From Anisus vortex (lineage: Eukaryota; Mollusca; Gastropoda; Planorbidae), in assembly GCA_949126835.1 (NCBI GenBank), contig OX421502.1, positions 35,118,982 through 35,182,981 on the forward strand: a stretch of 64,000 bases of DNA. Direction: 5' to 3'. Under the pieces are notes generated by a model. The model did not search any database and was not told where the DNA came from. It saw only the letters and a list, made by a program, of their open reading frames with translations. This document shows, piece by piece, positions 46,064 through 56,179 of this stretch. The first letter of the stretch is position 1; the number at the start of each line of letters is the position of its first letter. The position numbers and the translations under genes were made by a program.

Positions 46064-47050
46064 CATTATATTCTTATCTTATCTTATACATTACGGACAA
46101 TCCTGCTATAAAGTAGATTATTGCACATCACGTGGTATGAATCTAGTCTTGCATAGGGATGTTAAAACCGGTTTGTTTCCAAAACCGGTTTTCGGTTCTA
46201 TAAAACCGGTTTAAAACCGGATTTCGGTTCCCCACCCCCCGGCCAGAAAAGCCAAATGTGCGTAGTTTTGTAGGTATATTTGAAAAATACTTCAAACTTA
46301 ATTATTGTTTGCAGGTCATTCAAGGGATTGATTTGATTTGTGTGAATACAATATAATTGTGTACACTTTACCATTAAATTCTTTAAAACTAAAAAAAATC
46401 TGGCCTAATTGATTAAAACCGATAATAGTTTTCAATAGTGATAATCTAATTTCCGAATATCGTTGAACGAAGAGGATGACGATGTTAATCCAGGATGCTT
46501 CGTATGCAGGTGCGTACGCAATCCAATGATACTGCTACCGCTCAGGCTTATCTGTTGGAAATGTAGTTTACACCGAGCCATCTTTAAAGAAGTTTTTTCA
46601 TAGATGAGCCGAAAAGTAAGAAGATTCAAGTTAATTGTAACTGGAACTTAACATTTAGTTTAATGTTGTTTTTATCGCAAACCATAGTTGGTATTTGGAA
46701 AAAAAGAAACACAATATCTAAGACTGAATTATTTAAATAGTGTTAGAAATTCATTTCAAGAATTGTTTTGTGCGAATTCAACATTACTTATAAAAAATAT
46801 TTCCATCAGAGCAAAAAGAAAAGGGTTGCTACCAACAAACCGAAATTCGGTTTTGAAAATCAAAACCGGTTTTCAGTTTCAAAACCGGAATCCGGTATTC
46901 CGGTTTTCGTTTAACATCCCTAGTCTTGCATTTCTATTTATGTTTTAAATGATGTTAAGTTACTGGTTTTCCTGGTTTGTTCAGGCAGCCCATTCCATGC
47001 CCAAACGCCACTCGGGAAGAAAGAGTACTTATATGCATTAACTCGCATAA
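46064..47050 (-). mobile_element. CR1-like LINE fragment split by a BED-type hAT
   Basis: The left part 46064-46153 has the LINE 3' UTR (gctataaagtagattattgc, gaatctagtcttgca). The right part from 46923 repeats gtcttgca and continues with aatgatgttaagttactgg and ttcaggcagcccattcc. Together they reconstitute the order seen in other minus-strand copies. Confidence 0.85.
46154..46922 (-). mobile_element. Non-autonomous hAT with BED-finger remnant
   Basis: A 769-bp element with termini tagggatgttaaa and tttaacatcccta (inverted) and sub-terminal repeats of aaaccggttttcggtt, flanked by a perfect 8-bp duplication gtcttgca (46146-46153, 46923-46930). On the minus strand a short frame reads MARCKLHFQQISLSG ... 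LRTHLHTKHPGL, clearly a BED zinc finger (C-x-x-C, here C-x-x-H, then H-x-x-x-x-H). BED fingers are the N-terminal DNA-binding domain of Ac-like hAT transposases. The catalytic part is deleted. Confidence 0.9.
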
Positions 47051-47429
47051 CGGTTAGGCGGGAAACATTCATTTAGCCAATGGGGGAAACCTCAATATGA
47101 GCGTCACTTACTTTAAAAAAAAAATGAAATAAATATAACGTTAGAGTCATGTCACGGGCAACTTATTAATGATACAGGAAAGTCGTCCTGAATGATTCTT
47201 CATCTACGACTCAAACAAGTTCCTGGTTAAGAAAGTATGAAGAGTTCTTTAGCTCGAGAAAGTCTTATTGCCACAGCAAACAGGGTTAATCTGCTTTTTC
47301 ATGTAGATCTATATCAATTATACTTTAACTAGAACTTTTAAACGTCTGTACATGGAGACATCTTAGCCCTCATTGTGTCTGTGGCATTTTATCTTTTTTA
47401 GGCCAACTCTCTCAGTAGTTATTTAGATC
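47051..47429. other. Intronic non-coding stretch
   Basis: No repeat relationship or coding exon was recognised. Confidence 0.4.
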
Positions 47430-47815
47430 TATCTATTGATCTGTTTATTTATCTATTTATCCATCTATCTCTATAATTATCTATCAATCTTTCATCTATC
47501 TCTATTTAGCTTATATATCTTTCATCTAACTATTAATCTATCTATATTTCATCTATATATTTATCTATTTTTCATCTATCTGTCTTTCATCTATCTATCT
47601 ATTTATCTATTATTCCCTATTTATCTTATTTATTTATCTATTAATCTATCTGATCTGTCTATCTATCTTTCATCTATCTATCTATAGATCTATTTTTCAA
47701 TCTATCGCTTTAGCTATCTATCTCTTTGTCTATCTATTTTCATCTATCTATCTTTCATCTATCTCTCTATTTATCTATTTATTTATCTATTAATCTATCT
47801 ACCTATCTATCTAAT
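47430..47815. repeat. (CTAT/CATCTAT)n microsatellite
   Basis: Compound tetranucleotide array with frequent tttcatctat blocks. Open frames within it are artefacts. Confidence 0.95.
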
Positions 47816-48418
47816 ATATCCATAATGTATGTATAAGTCTAGAATCTAGATAGCCTATCCAAGCATCAATACAACTAGATGCTGCTGACGGGACCACAGA
47901 ACTACATCCTATCGAGCTACGACCGGAAATGAAAAACAAAATGACCTCTCTATCAATTACACCATCCAACACGGATGGAAACTTTGGTCCAGTTTTTTTC
48001 TTGATTAATTTTCGTGGTGGGTGCCGACAATGTACACCCGACCACTGACCACTGGACATACAGATGTTTTGTTTACACCAATCAGAGAATGAAAAAAAAT
48101 TCTTGGTATGAAAATCATTGACTGGCAGTCATGAGGACTTTTGTCCATTATGATTAGAATAGACAATGTTATATTAAAGAATCCATTTAATATTATAAGT
48201 GCAATTTTTTAATTGCCTTGCAACATATTACGCATACATTTATACAAGTGCTTTTAAATCGGTATTTTATCTAAAGCTAAGTAATTAGAAGATTTTAAAA
48301 ATATTATATTTATAAACATTTTTTATCAGTTTTTTAATTTTTTAGAAATTTGGTGTGTAGGTTTAAGTGGAAGGAAAATGTAATTTAATTGTAACGGTCA
48401 AAGTTATTTTAGGTTTAA
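47816..48418. other. Intronic non-coding stretch
   Basis: Mixed then AT-rich sequence. The 82-codon minus-strand frame at 47811-48059 is not recognisable and lacks splice context. Confidence 0.4.
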
Positions 48419-48650
48419 GTAAAGACCAATTTGATCTATAGGGTCTGTGTAACAGCGTTCATAAGTTTCCGTGGCCAGGTAAACTAGTGGATTGTGTGGC
48501 CAACACAAAGCCCAGAAGCCCTTACTTTTCCCCAGCTAACGTCAGGTATTGCATCTAAGTAGACTATGAGACTCATTCCAGATCGGGGTAAGAATTCTAG
48601 ACTACAGCAGGAAGATTCGAACCCCGGGTCATCTGTACGCCTATTCAAGT
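48419..48650 (-). mobile_element. tRNA-derived SINE (minus strand)
   Basis: Diverged copy with aaagaccaatttgatctata, ggattgtgtggccaacaca, aacgtcaggtattgcatc and a reversed B-box region gaagattcgaaccccgggt. It is older than 63481-63705, judging by the number of differences. Confidence 0.75.
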
Positions 48651-49056
48651 TCGCTGCCGCTATACCAATTTTAGATATACCAGAAATGAAAACGGGGTCT
48701 CTAAAATGGTTTAATGACCACACAATCAGCCAGTGTCCAGTGGTCTTGAACATTAATTCAGTATCCTAATTAAAAAAAAAGATATTCATATTATTTCCCC
48801 CCCCCCCCTTTTTCATTTACAACTTTCTACGTTCTTAACCCTCAAACGAACAGCATAAAATAGAAGTTTTTATTTCTAAAATTGTCTTGTAACTTCACCG
48901 GGGATGGCCATAAAAACAAACTAGATGGCGTTGACTGGGAGGAAACTGCACCAAATGAAATACCATAGTCAAGTCACGCCTACATAAGCTTATATCCTAC
49001 AAAGGGAGGTCAGGAAAGATTCAAATGTTTCTGCGCATGCGTCATAGGGCACTCAC
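48651..49056. other. Intronic non-coding stretch
   Basis: A C-run (48798-48808) and unique-looking AT-rich DNA up to the loop-C exon. Confidence 0.4.
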
Positions 49057-49212
49057 GTGTTTCCGAGTCCATGGTTCCGTTACAGGACTCCGTGGTGTTC
49101 TTCACGATGGAGAACTGCGGGAGCTCGGTGTTGAGGGTGATCTCTTTGTCGTAGGTGATGGGCATCTCGTCGTCAACCCATTTGAACATCACGTTCTCCG
49201 TCGTGTACGTGT
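49057..49212 (-). CDS. Cys-loop anion channel subunit, loop-C exon
   Basis: A 156-bp exon between acceptor ttgtccatag and donor gtgagtgc, entering and leaving in phase 1. It encodes TTENVMFKWVDDEMPITYD, then a strand ending QFSIVKNTTESCNGTMDSET. It covers the segment from after the Cys-loop to just before M1, which forms loop F and ligand-binding loop C. The Cys in SCNGT pairs with FAC of the next exon, the second disulphide known in glycine and glutamate-gated chloride channels (here 12 residues between them instead of the more usual 10). Asn-linked glycosylation motifs NTT and NGT are present. GC-rich codon use contrasts with the AT-rich introns, as in the other exons. Confidence 0.92.
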
Positions 49213-49684
49213 CTATGGACAAAAGAGAAGGTCCATTGTAGTCATAGCAACGCTCTAAACACCACTGAGCCATAGCAACGGATGATGTATTGTGTTAAAA
49301 TTTCAAGCTTCATTGTTAAATTAATATAAAGCAGACTTACAGTGGCGCTATTGTAGGGGAGACAACTATAAAAAAAAAAGAGAGGCCTGGTTTACAGACA
49401 AAGAGTATGTTGGTTAAGTCACAGAGAGACCCACGCAGGTATACAACTCCCTAGCAACACACACAACAACTGTATGTATACATGTTTTTTATATATTCAA
49501 AAACACAAGAAAAACAACTCATACATGCCATACGAAAAGGTTAATAAGAATATAGTAATACAAGAGCAGTCTAGAAGAGCGGAAGTGCTCTCCCTTTCAG
49601 AATACTTTTAGTTATAGGAGATAGACATCAAGCTAAACACTAATTCTTGTGTTACTTATCACTATCACTTTTTTACCCATGGGC
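49213..49684. other. Intronic non-coding stretch
   Basis: No repeat or exon recognised. Confidence 0.4.
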
Positions 49685-50060
49685 ATCTTCGCTGGCGAAG
49701 TGTATAAACCACCGATACGCTCCCGTTTAAAGTACACCGGTGGGTTAATGCACGAGGGACCGCCTCAGTTGCGTCCCGAGAATCATTGCACCGCTGTCAG
49801 GCTCCGAGAATCGGTGGGGAGGAAGCAATGAGCACAACAGCCCGTCTCAACCACGCCAAGGTGCATGGATGTCTAGACATATAGTCTGGGATTTGTGCCG
49901 CCGGGCTACAGTGCAGGAATACGTGTGAGCCACCACGTTAATGGTCTGGAGGGGTGGGGGGTGGATAATTGCGCCGAAGAAGGGGAGTGAAGAGTAGTGC
50001 ATGTACTGCTGAGACAGTACCCTATGTTACTCAACACGTGCGGTGGCTGGCTAGTCTAGG
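49685..50060 (+). repeat. GC-rich interspersed repeat, copy 2
   Basis: Matches 3803-4140 in the same orientation, with small insertions. Shared blocks: accaccgatacgctcccgt / accaccagtacgcttgcgt, gaagcaatgagcacaac, atatagtctgggatttg and gtgagccaccacg. The family was not recognised. It may be a SINE- or satellite-derived GC-rich dispersed element. Confidence 0.75.
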
Positions 50061-50139
50061 ACAGGATCTTGTTGTCCCCCCCCCTGTTCCACGCCCTTAA
50101 ATCGTTACAGCCTGTACGGCGTTTTCGTTAGAGACATCA

Positions 50140-50300
50140 AAATCGGTGTCACTAATCCATTTAACAATCCATCTGTTTATTTATCAATCTATCCATCTAT
50201 CAATCTTGTTATATCTCCCCCTTCACCCATTATCCACATCGTTTCCATCTATCCATACACCAGCTTATTCATCCACCTGTCTATCCAGCTATCCACAAAA
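50140..50300. repeat. Degenerate ATCC/ATCT simple repeat
   Basis: Loose catctatc / ccatctatc repeats, partly decayed. Confidence 0.6.
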
Positions 50301-50394
50301 AAAAAATGAAATAAAACACATTTACAAAAGTTACACAGTCTTCACGACACCGAACATTAGACAACCGAGCCACAAAAACAAACAATATTTTTAA

Positions 50395-50844
50395 AGACCA
50401 AGTGAAGAGGTTTTTCTCAAAGGAACGAGATTTGGAATAGCCTCATACAGAAGTGACGTATCACAAGGGAAATAAATAAATAAAAATAGACGCTATAAAT
50501 CTATATTTAACCATTTTGTTAAAAATAAGAACCGGGAAAAGATTCAAAACATGTGGCAATAGATTCAAAACACGTGACAATATTCATTTTTCCTAGTCGG
50601 AATCCTTTATGTTACGTCACTTTCCTATATTGCCGGAAAAAAAAACATCTCAAATGGCTACGAGATTTGGATTATTCCTCCGAAAAACACACACATTTAA
50701 TTGCAAATATTGAACTAATTACTTAAAATTTATCTTTGATATTTTGTATAAATGTTTTTTATTAACATTCAGATACTGAATACACTATTTACTATCAAAA
50801 TAAAATGTTAACTCAATTTTGATAAAAAGCTCTTCACTTGGTCT
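50395..50844. mobile_element. TTAA-flanked MITE, copy 2
   Basis: A 450-bp element with the same inverted ends (agaccaagtgaagag / ctcttcacttggtct) and TTAA on both sides (50391-50394, 50845-50848). Differences from copy 1 at 11896-12344 number roughly a dozen by eye. It has no coding capacity. It lies in the intron between the Cys-loop and loop-C exons. Confidence 0.92.
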
Positions 50845-50848
50845 TTAA

Positions 50849-51560
50849 CGTAAAATAATCTATAAAAAAATAGATATTTAAACCACATAAAATAACTTTT
50901 ATCAGATAATAATGTTATAGCATTTGCATTATAGGATAATGCTATTTTATTAATACAGATAAATTTTAAAAAAAAAAAAGAACTTAACAGTAATTTAAAC
51001 CATCAGAATCGACAAGTTATGTTAAAAAAATAAGTAGCTTTTTAAAAAAATCCCACAATAAGTCCATAGAAATAATTTCCTTTTCCTTAAAGCCAACCAA
51101 GATTAAAAACATTATAATCTTCTCTTTCTTTCTTTTAATCTCTTTCTCTTGGTCTTTTTTTCCTTTCTTCATTTTATCTTTGTTTTTCTTCTGTATTTCC
51201 GTCATTCTTTCTTATTTATGTTTTTTTTTGTTTGGGTCTCTCCTCCCTTTATCTTTCTTCGTGTCTTTCTTTCTTGCGATGTCCATCTATTTCTCTTGCT
51301 TTCTTCTTTATGTGTAGAATAAGTACCAGGAGATAAACGTGTTGAACAGACACTCGTGTGGAATACGACACTGTACGCACACATGAACATGTCCGTATGT
51401 AGCCTACTACGTAGTGGAAGCTACACCATAAAACAATACACATGTAATCAATATGTCAATATGACATCTACAAATGGTGTCAATAGGACATCTTCTAATT
51501 GTATCATTTATCATTTAAACATCCACAAAAGGTATCCATTGGACATTCACAACTGGTATC
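50849..51560. other. Intronic non-coding stretch, pyrimidine-rich
   Basis: A CT-rich block (51110-51310, repeats of tctttctttc) creates Lys-rich frames on the minus strand that are not called. At 51440-51560 short repeats of catctacaaatggtgtc / cattcacaactggtatc recur about 30 bp apart. Confidence 0.45.
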
Positions 51561-51893
51561 TTATATTATATATTACAGCCGCTCCTTCTATAAAGAAGAT
51601 TATTGCGTCCTACGCTCGTCCGTTTTCTGAGTCTAGTAATACATTTTCATTAGTGTTTTAAATGATGTTAAGCTTCTGGTTTTTCTGGTTTGTTCAGGCA
51701 ACCCATTCCATGCCCGGATGCCACTTGGGAAGAATGAGTACTTATATGCATTTGTTCTCGCATAACGGATAAGGAAAGTGTTATTGTCCTTATGTTTATC
51801 TGAGCATAATGTACTTTTACTACTTTACTCTTTGCCCTTCCGTCCTCAAGTGTTTCTAGGTTAAGTGATATCAATAGGGCATCTTCAGAAGAA
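51561..51893 (-). mobile_element. CR1-like LINE fragment (minus strand)
   Basis: Contains tattacagccgctccttcta, ttgcgtcctacgctcgtccg, ggcaacccattccatgccc, ttactctttgcccttccgtc and ctcaagtgtttctagg. The minus-strand reading includes the LNLETLEDGRAKSKVV relic of the reverse transcriptase C-terminus, with indels. Confidence 0.85.
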
Positions 51894-51901
51894 TCCAACA
51901 C

Positions 51902-52061
51902 CAAAGACTATAATAAGATGGCCTGCTTTCTTTAATATTTCTGCTAGTTGATGACTCAAATGACTTCGAAGTAATTTAATACAGCGTTATTGTATGCGCA
52001 CGGGAAAATAACTTATAAGCTCTAAAAATAGAGCAAGCGGTCCTTTTTATTATAGACTTTG
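51902..52061. mobile_element. MITE-A copy, internally deleted
   Basis: Ends caaagactataataagatgg and ttattatagactttg; only 160 bp because the middle is missing (text jumps from gactcaaatgacttc to gaagtaatttaatacagc). Confidence 0.85.
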
Positions 52062-52460
52062 TCTACACAAACATCGCATAGACAGTTTCTAGTTTAAAAA
52101 AATTCCAACACATCCCTGTGCATCCAATACCAGGATCAGATTGTCTTTAAAAAAAAAGTGATTAGGTGATTTTGTCGAAAGTAAAAACGGACAAGAAATT
52201 AGCACTCCAAGATTTAAAGCGGACATTCCAAGGCCTAAACGAAGAAATAGGAGGGGGGGGGGTTTGAGCCTTGACATGAAAGAGGACATGTCAATGTCGT
52301 GTAGAGTTTAAGAAATTGACATTTAAACAGAGAATGGGTTTAAAATTGTCAAAAGGAGAGGAAAGGGTGACGCCCTGGGAAGCCCTCTGCCAGCTGAGAC
52401 GAGTGCTGATGAGAGTGGATGCTGTTGGATGAATTGTTGGATACATGAACAAATACTCAC

Positions 52461-52543
52461 AGCTCTGGATGACCATTGGGCACTTCTGAGTATCCAGTGG
52501 ATATTTCTGTAATCGCATTCTGCAGCTAAGTGTTAGAGACAGC
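52461..52543 (-). CDS. Cys-loop anion channel subunit, Cys-loop exon
   Basis: A short 83-bp exon with acceptor caatcctcag and donor gtgagtatt. It enters in phase 2 and leaves in phase 1, giving 27 full codons: LSLTLSCRMRLQKYPLDTQK, then CPMVIQS. Two Cys separated by exactly 13 residues with the central YPLD are the signature disulphide loop of the whole receptor superfamily. The preceding R codon is completed from either alternative exon (AG+G or CG+G), and the following Y codon from T plus AC of the next exon, so the phases agree on both sides. The retroelement at 52637 begins only 93 bp upstream of its acceptor. Confidence 0.95.
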
Positions 52544-52636
52544 CTGAGGATTGAGCATGTTTTACAATTGAAAATAAAAACATTGTTTCGGAGGCATTAG
52601 ATTGGCCACATATATGTGAGCAATATATATATATAT

Positions 52637-53262
52637 TGTTACGAATCTCGGTCATAAATGAATGACGTAGTAAGGCATTGACCTCTTAACAAGTGCGTAT
52701 CAGAGTCCAAAGCGACCAAGGTTTGACCTTTATGCCCTGAGGGCAGTTTAAATAAAATAATTCGTTCAAATCCCGTGGAAATTGGGGGATAATTCTGGAT
52801 CGTAGTAATTATAGAGAAAGAGGTTAAAATGCGTATTAAGACCCTGTAGAATCTTCGATGATCGTTTTCTTTGTAAAGTCCCGACCTCCTTAAAGTTAGT
52901 TCAGTTTAAACGTTTGTAGAGTGAAGTCGCTATATTCATACATGTACATATAATGCCATTTTATTGATACTTATGTTGCCACCAGTTGATGAAGTTTATT
53001 GATCGTTTATATTGAGTCTACAATTTAAATAAAATTGTTTATTCAACAACTGGAGTTGTTTGATCTATCGTTGTTGAGAAAGGTGTTGAAGATAATTATC
53101 ACGAATATAACTACATTACTGCATAGACCTGTCAGTCAAGGAACCCCTAGCTTGGGCTACAGATTAGCAGAATCTAGAGACTTCTAATAAAGATACAACT
53201 ATATTCATTGAATCCGATTTAACGAGTCGTAATAATAGTCAAACCTAAAGAGGTCCATAACA
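52637..53262 (+). repeat. 5' LTR
   Basis: Starts TGTTACGAATC and ends GTCCATAACA. A polyadenylation signal-like aataaaatt lies about 395 bp in. The sequence after the LTR, atttgcgggcttgcgtcc, is where the primer-binding site should be. It does not begin with the usual TGG and I could not assign a tRNA. Confidence 0.95.
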
Positions 53263-53434
53263 ATTTGCGGGCTTGCGTCCGATATAGTTGTATAGTGAAG
53301 CATATATTCAAGTTGTGTTGTGTTGTGTGTTGGAGCAGTGACCTACTGAGCAAGCCTAAGAACGCTGAAATTATTCTTCCGATTGGAAAAACGTAAGTTG
53401 GAAATTTACACTTTATAAATCTCTTAACTAAAGA

Positions 53435-56179
53435 ATGGAATTTATTGAAAATCCAGAAGAAGAAGTTCTGAAAACTTTATCAATAAAGAAGTTAAAAGAG
53501 ATCGCTGAGATCTTAAAGATAGAAGTTACTGAAACTACACCATCGAGGACTGTGTTGACACAGCAGATAAAAGATGTGTTGATTGCGAGTGGAAAGTTGA
53601 AAGTAGAATCAAGCGCGGAGGGATATCAAGTTGAAGGTCAGATGTCTGAACAGTTCCGATTTCAACTAGAAATGAAACGGCTTGAAATGGAAGAAAAACG
53701 GCTTGAGATGGAACAAAGACGTCTAGAAATAGAAAGTCAGGAAAGAGATAAGAAAAGTCAAAGAGAAAGTCAGGAAAGAATAGAACTGGCGAAGATAGGC
53801 GCTACTAAAAAAGAATCTCATAATGATGTAGAGATGGCCAGATGGAAAAAGCTAGTCCCTACCTACATTGATAAAGAAAGTGAAATAGCTAATTTCTTCC
53901 AGACCTTTGAAATTTCTTGCAGAGATTTTAAGTTCCCAGAAGATAAATGGGGAATATTAGTCAGAACAGCTTTTACTCAGGGAAGGGCAAGAGATTGTAT
54001 TCTATTGTTAAAAGAGGAGCATTTAAATGATTATGAAATCATCAAAGATTCTGTACTGAAAGCGTACAACCAAATACCTGAAAGTTATCGGAAAAGGTTC
54101 CGTCAGTACACAATGTCCCCTTACCAAACACACTTAGACTTCCTTAGAGCAGAAGAAAAGTTAATGGATCAGTGGATAAAATCCAGAAATATCTCCACAT
54201 TAAAAGAAATGAAAGATATCATTCTGTTAGAGGATTTTATTAACAAAGTGAGGCCGGATATAAGAATGTATTTATCCGAGCGTGATATCACTGACCCACA
54301 TAAGGCTGCTGATTTAGCTGAACAGTACACATTGTGTCATAGGACAGCTGGTGAAAAGAATTTTAATAGGGCACAACGGCAAGGAGAAAACCCACAAAAA
54401 CAACATCGTGAAAAAGAGCATTTTGTGAAACAAAATGATGTTAATAAAAAACCTATCAACAAAAACGTCCAATGTACTTTTTGTAAAAGGACAGGACATA
54501 GCATAGAAGACTGTTGGAGTATACGAAGCAACAAAAGACCTAACAAAGTGGTAATGTGCACTAGCCATAAACAAATACAGAATGTACAAGAAAGCGAAAA
54601 TACAAACGAACTGAATTCGAAGAAAGATTCTTCTAAACCAGAAACACTGAGGGTGGATTTGCCTGAGAGCAAAAGTCAGAAGGTAGAGAAATCTACAACT
54701 GAAGATAATGAGGATAACTATCCTGATTATAAATACAGAATGGCTACTATTGGATTAATTGTCCAAGTCCACAGAGACGAAAAAGTAGACCAAAGTATTT
54801 TTGACTCGGAAAAGAGTCTGAAGTCATCGAAAGATGAAACAACACCCGAAAGTCATGGTCAAGGGAAGAATAAAATTGACACAGAGACCCTGTGCAGTTT
54901 TCAACCGTTCATTAGCGAAGGTTGTGTGGCCTTACAAAAGGAAGGACCACTGAAGTCCGTAAACATATTACGAGACACAGGAGCATCATTAACACTGCTG
55001 CTTAAAGATGTATTACCATTGAATGTGAATACATTGACAGGACAGACTGTCCTATTGAGAGGTTTTGAATGGAAAGAAGAAATACCTCTACATAGGATAT
55101 ACCTCACATCTGACTTGGTGACAGGATATGTGACAGTTGGAGTAATATCAAAACTTCCTGTTGAGGGCATATCTGTTATCCTAGCAAATGATTTGGCGCA
55201 AGGGAGGGTGAGACCTGAACTAATTGTGAAGGAAAATCCCGACCCTAGTCCTATTGTGGAGACAGGAAAAGAAAAAGAACTTTATCCTGTAGGTGATGTC
55301 ATAAAAGGTATGACACCACAGAAAAAGAAAGAAGAAATTATCTCACAAGAAAAGAAAAAGAAAGAAGAAATTCTCCCACGAGAGAAGATAGAGGAAGAAG
55401 AAGTGGAACGTGATACTACTATTTTCTCCATGATTGAAGATTGTCCGAAAGGAAATGATCAATCAAAGAAGTCATCACAAAATGAATTTATTGCTGAGCA
55501 GAAAGTAGACCCAGAGTTGCTACAGTTGCATGAGAAAGCTGTCGACGAGGAAGAAACTCCTACTACTGATGTCTATGAACAGATAGACCACAGCATGCTA
55601 AAACAACAATGCAAACCTGCAGTTGCCGGTACAGATGAAGATTGGAGGAGCATCACTGAAGAAACGAGTGCGGAGAGCTGGACCGAGACTACCAAAAGCT
55701 ATGGGTTACCACAATCCATACCGACAGATCGAAGGACCAACTTCGCCTCGGAACTCTTCAATCCAGTACTAAAGAACTTATGCCTGGAGCAGGAGATGTC
55801 AACTGAATCCCATCCGGAAAGTCGAGGAGCCTATGGACCAATCTTTGGACCCACTGTCCGAGGACCACTCAAACTACTTCCAGAGGAATGGCAGACCGAA
55901 TTGGACCTCCTTGGGCTGAGCAAGTACCTAGATAAGTACATAAATTTTTTGTCTGACATAACTGTTTTTGTTAGAAAAAAATTGTACACTGCTCACATGC
56001 AGATGCCATTGTTGTGTGATGAAAGAAAGGCAAAAATATTATATCATTTGAAAATGATAAAGCCTTACCTTCTGAAAACAATTGGAAAAAGCTTGATGTT
56101 GTTAACATTGTTACTCTTATTTGTAAAATTTATGCCTGGAGTACAGGATGAATTGAATGACAAATTCACTGATAGTTAG
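53435..56179 (+). CDS. Gag-protease polyprotein with integrase remnant (914 aa)
   Basis: One uninterrupted frame beginning at an ATG about 170 bp after the LTR. In order: a SAP-like helix-turn-helix (residues about 14-50, LSIKKLKEIAEILKI); a Lys/Glu-rich coiled coil (about 75-130); a SCAN-like capsid region (about 145-310, including DPHKAADLAEQYTLCH); a CCHC zinc knuckle CTFCKRTGHSIEDC (about 346-360); a retropepsin site LRDTGASLT (about 510); a charged linker; and from about 750 a shrunken integrase core (SIPTDRRTNFASELF, FGPTVRGPLKLL). The remnant keeps at best one catalytic Asp and has lost the zinc finger, the first Asp and the Glu. It ends without RT. Its domain order parallels the older element at 10415-15860. 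It could supply Gag and protease for particles. Confidence 0.92.
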   Translation: MEFIENPEEEVLKTLSIKKLKEIAEILKIEVTETTPSRTVLTQQIKDVLIASGKLKVESSAEGYQVEGQMSEQFRFQLEMKRLEMEEKRLEMEQRRLEIESQERDKKSQRESQERIELAKIGATKKESHNDVEMARWKKLVPTYIDKESEIANFFQTFEISCRDFKFPEDKWGILVRTAFTQGRARDCILLLKEEHLNDYEIIKDSVLKAYNQIPESYRKRFRQYTMSPYQTHLDFLRAEEKLMDQWIKSRNISTLKEMKDIILLEDFINKVRPDIRMYLSERDITDPHKAADLAEQYTLCHRTAGEKNFNRAQRQGENPQKQHREKEHFVKQNDVNKKPINKNVQCTFCKRTGHSIEDCWSIRSNKRPNKVVMCTSHKQIQNVQESENTNELNSKKDSSKPETLRVDLPESKSQKVEKSTTEDNEDNYPDYKYRMATIGLIVQVHRDEKVDQSIFDSEKSLKSSKDETTPESHGQGKNKIDTETLCSFQPFISEGCVALQKEGPLKSVNILRDTGASLTLLLKDVLPLNVNTLTGQTVLLRGFEWKEEIPLHRIYLTSDLVTGYVTVGVISKLPVEGISVILANDLAQGRVRPELIVKENPDPSPIVETGKEKELYPVGDVIKGMTPQKKKEEIISQEKKKKEEILPREKIEEEEVERDTTIFSMIEDCPKGNDQSKKSSQNEFIAEQKVDPELLQLHEKAVDEEETPTTDVYEQIDHSMLKQQCKPAVAGTDEDWRSITEETSAESWTETTKSYGLPQSIPTDRRTNFASELFNPVLKNLCLEQEMSTESHPESRGAYGPIFGPTVRGPLKLLPEEWQTELDLLGLSKYLDKYINFLSDITVFVRKKLYTAHMQMPLLCDERKAKILYHLKMIKPYLLKTIGKSLMLLTLLLLFVKFMPGVQDELNDKFTDS

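Noticed and set aside
47811..48059. 82-codon minus-strand frame as a possible channel exon
   Set aside because: No receptor motif, no matching splice phase, and the known exons already join without it.
51017..51443. Lys-rich minus-strand frames
   Set aside because: They translate a CT-rich low-complexity block and have no recognisable domain.
53263..53290. tRNA primer-binding site of the young LTR element
   Set aside because: The bases after the LTR do not begin with TGG and match no tRNA 3' end that I can state with confidence.
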